From Aquella sp964652705 (lineage in GTDB: Bacteria > Pseudomonadota > Gammaproteobacteria > Burkholderiales > UBA11063), in assembly GCA_964652705.1 (NCBI GenBank), contig CAZZAV010000005.1:1-64000 (forward strand): 64,000 nucleotides of DNA. The letters run 5' to 3'. Below, piece by piece: positions 63,735 to 64,000 of this stretch; the first letter of the stretch is position 1, and the number at the start of each line of letters is the position of its first letter. The notes under the pieces were generated by a model. That model made no database searches. It saw nothing but the letters and a program-made list of their open reading frames with translations, and was not told the DNA's origin. The position numbers were made by a program, and so were the translations under genes.

Positions 63735-63763
63735 TTGACTAAAACCCGCAATCTTGCTATAAT
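63735..63763 (+). promoter_or_regulatory. Promoter of the TPR-type lipoprotein gene
   Basis: TTGACT (63735-63740) and TATAAT (63758-63763) are 17 bp apart. It is back-to-back with the rpsP promoter, the two -35 boxes being 9 bp apart, so the two operons share one control region. Confidence 0.8.
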
Positions 63764-63800
63764 ACTCCACCAAATAACTTCATTATTAAAGTAATTACTC

Positions 63801-64000
63801 ATGCAGCAATACCTTAAGTCACTACCAATAATCAGCACTCTACTTTTAATTGGTTGCGCCAGTAATATGCAACCAAGCCAAAGTGAACAAATTTATCTAT
63901 CGAGTGCAACTAATAGCCTACGGATCAATCAGCCAAGCATAGCGCTTGAATCCGCAAATCAAGTCATTAAACAAAATTCGAATAGTTACCAAGCATACTA
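63801..64000 (+). CDS. Lipoprotein, probably TPR-type (PilF/PilW-like), cut by the window end
   Basis: The frame from ATG 63801 is open to the window end (66 codons). It begins with a lipoprotein signal (MQQYLKSLPIISTLLLIGCA, lipobox LIGC, Cys at residue 19). The next residues, LRINQPSIALESANQVIKQN then SNSYQAY, look like the first tetratricopeptide helices. An exported TPR lipoprotein with this beginning could be the type IV pilus assembly lipoprotein PilF/PilW, of interest given the two pilin genes here. Only the start is visible, so this is tentative. A near-consensus promoter lies 38 bp upstream. Confidence 0.7.
   Translation, partial: MQQYLKSLPIISTLLLIGCASNMQPSQSEQIYLSSATNSLRINQPSIALESANQVIKQNSNSYQAY

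Overview
This window is AT-rich proteobacterial chromosome. Several conserved gene orders point to the Betaproteobacteria: ispE - tRNA-Gln - prs, cmk - rpsA - ihfB, rpsP - rimM - trmD - rplS, scpA - scpB - ybeD - lipB, a homodimeric-type aceE followed by a two-lipoyl aceF, and a long (353-residue) transaldolase. My best guess is an AT-rich member of the Neisseriales, but this rests on synteny and protein style, not on a marker tree. No rRNA, CRISPR array, prophage or complete insertion sequence was seen.

Layout. 1-2.3 kb: an accessory edge with a broken pentameric ligand-gated channel-like gene, a LysR regulator and a decayed IS transposase. 2.3-6.5 kb (minus): a four-gene tripartite efflux operon (outer-membrane lipoprotein channel, HlyD/EmrA adaptor, and a FUSC-type pump split over two genes). 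6.9-7.4 kb: an Lrp/AsnC regulator. 7.7-15.6 kb (plus): a branched-chain amino-acid operon leuCDBA - ilvB - short ACT subunit - ilvC, with its own promoter, a possible leader peptide and a terminator; the ilvC is of the yeast/Bacteroidetes-like clade. 15.7-18.5 kb (minus): PAP2 phosphatase, ArnT-like glycosyltransferase and Dpm1-like polyprenyl-phosphate glycosyltransferase, probably an envelope or lipid A decoration set. 18.7-21.6 kb: radical SAM protein, universal stress protein, YqhD-like alcohol dehydrogenase. 21.6-26.2 kb (minus): aceE and aceF with a small exported cysteine-rich protein between them. 26.3-32.1 kb: tal, ispE, tRNA-Gln, prs, leuS.

32.2-51.7 kb is the more variable half. 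It holds a type IV pilin-like protein with a repeated Cys motif, a small beta-barrel protein, an MDR dehydrogenase, an ABC transporter / YtrA-type GntR / DUF2807 operon with a clear promoter and palindromic operator, a TPR protein, an exported Ntn amidohydrolase, a gene fragment plus an exported Cys-containing unknown, a minus-strand run of D-lactate-dehydrogenase-like flavoprotein - PLP decarboxylase - NUDIX (with an in-frame stop) - nitrilase, a large lipoprotein, and a second type IV pilin. That pilin is out of frame at a 7-A tract inside its leader. 51.9-63.7 kb returns to housekeeping: ihfB, rpsA, cmk, a small outer-membrane protein, a glycine-zipper protein, a PAS-HTH regulator with an LplT/Aas-like transporter, scpAB, ybeD, lipB, a bactofilin-like lipoprotein, and rplS-trmD-rimM-rpsP. 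The window ends inside a lipoprotein gene.

No complete unknown system stands out. The best leads are the two unusual pilin loci (a Cys-repeat pilin, and a pilin apparently switched by an A7 tract), the exported Cys-rich protein inside the pyruvate dehydrogenase operon, and the ligand-gated channel remnant.
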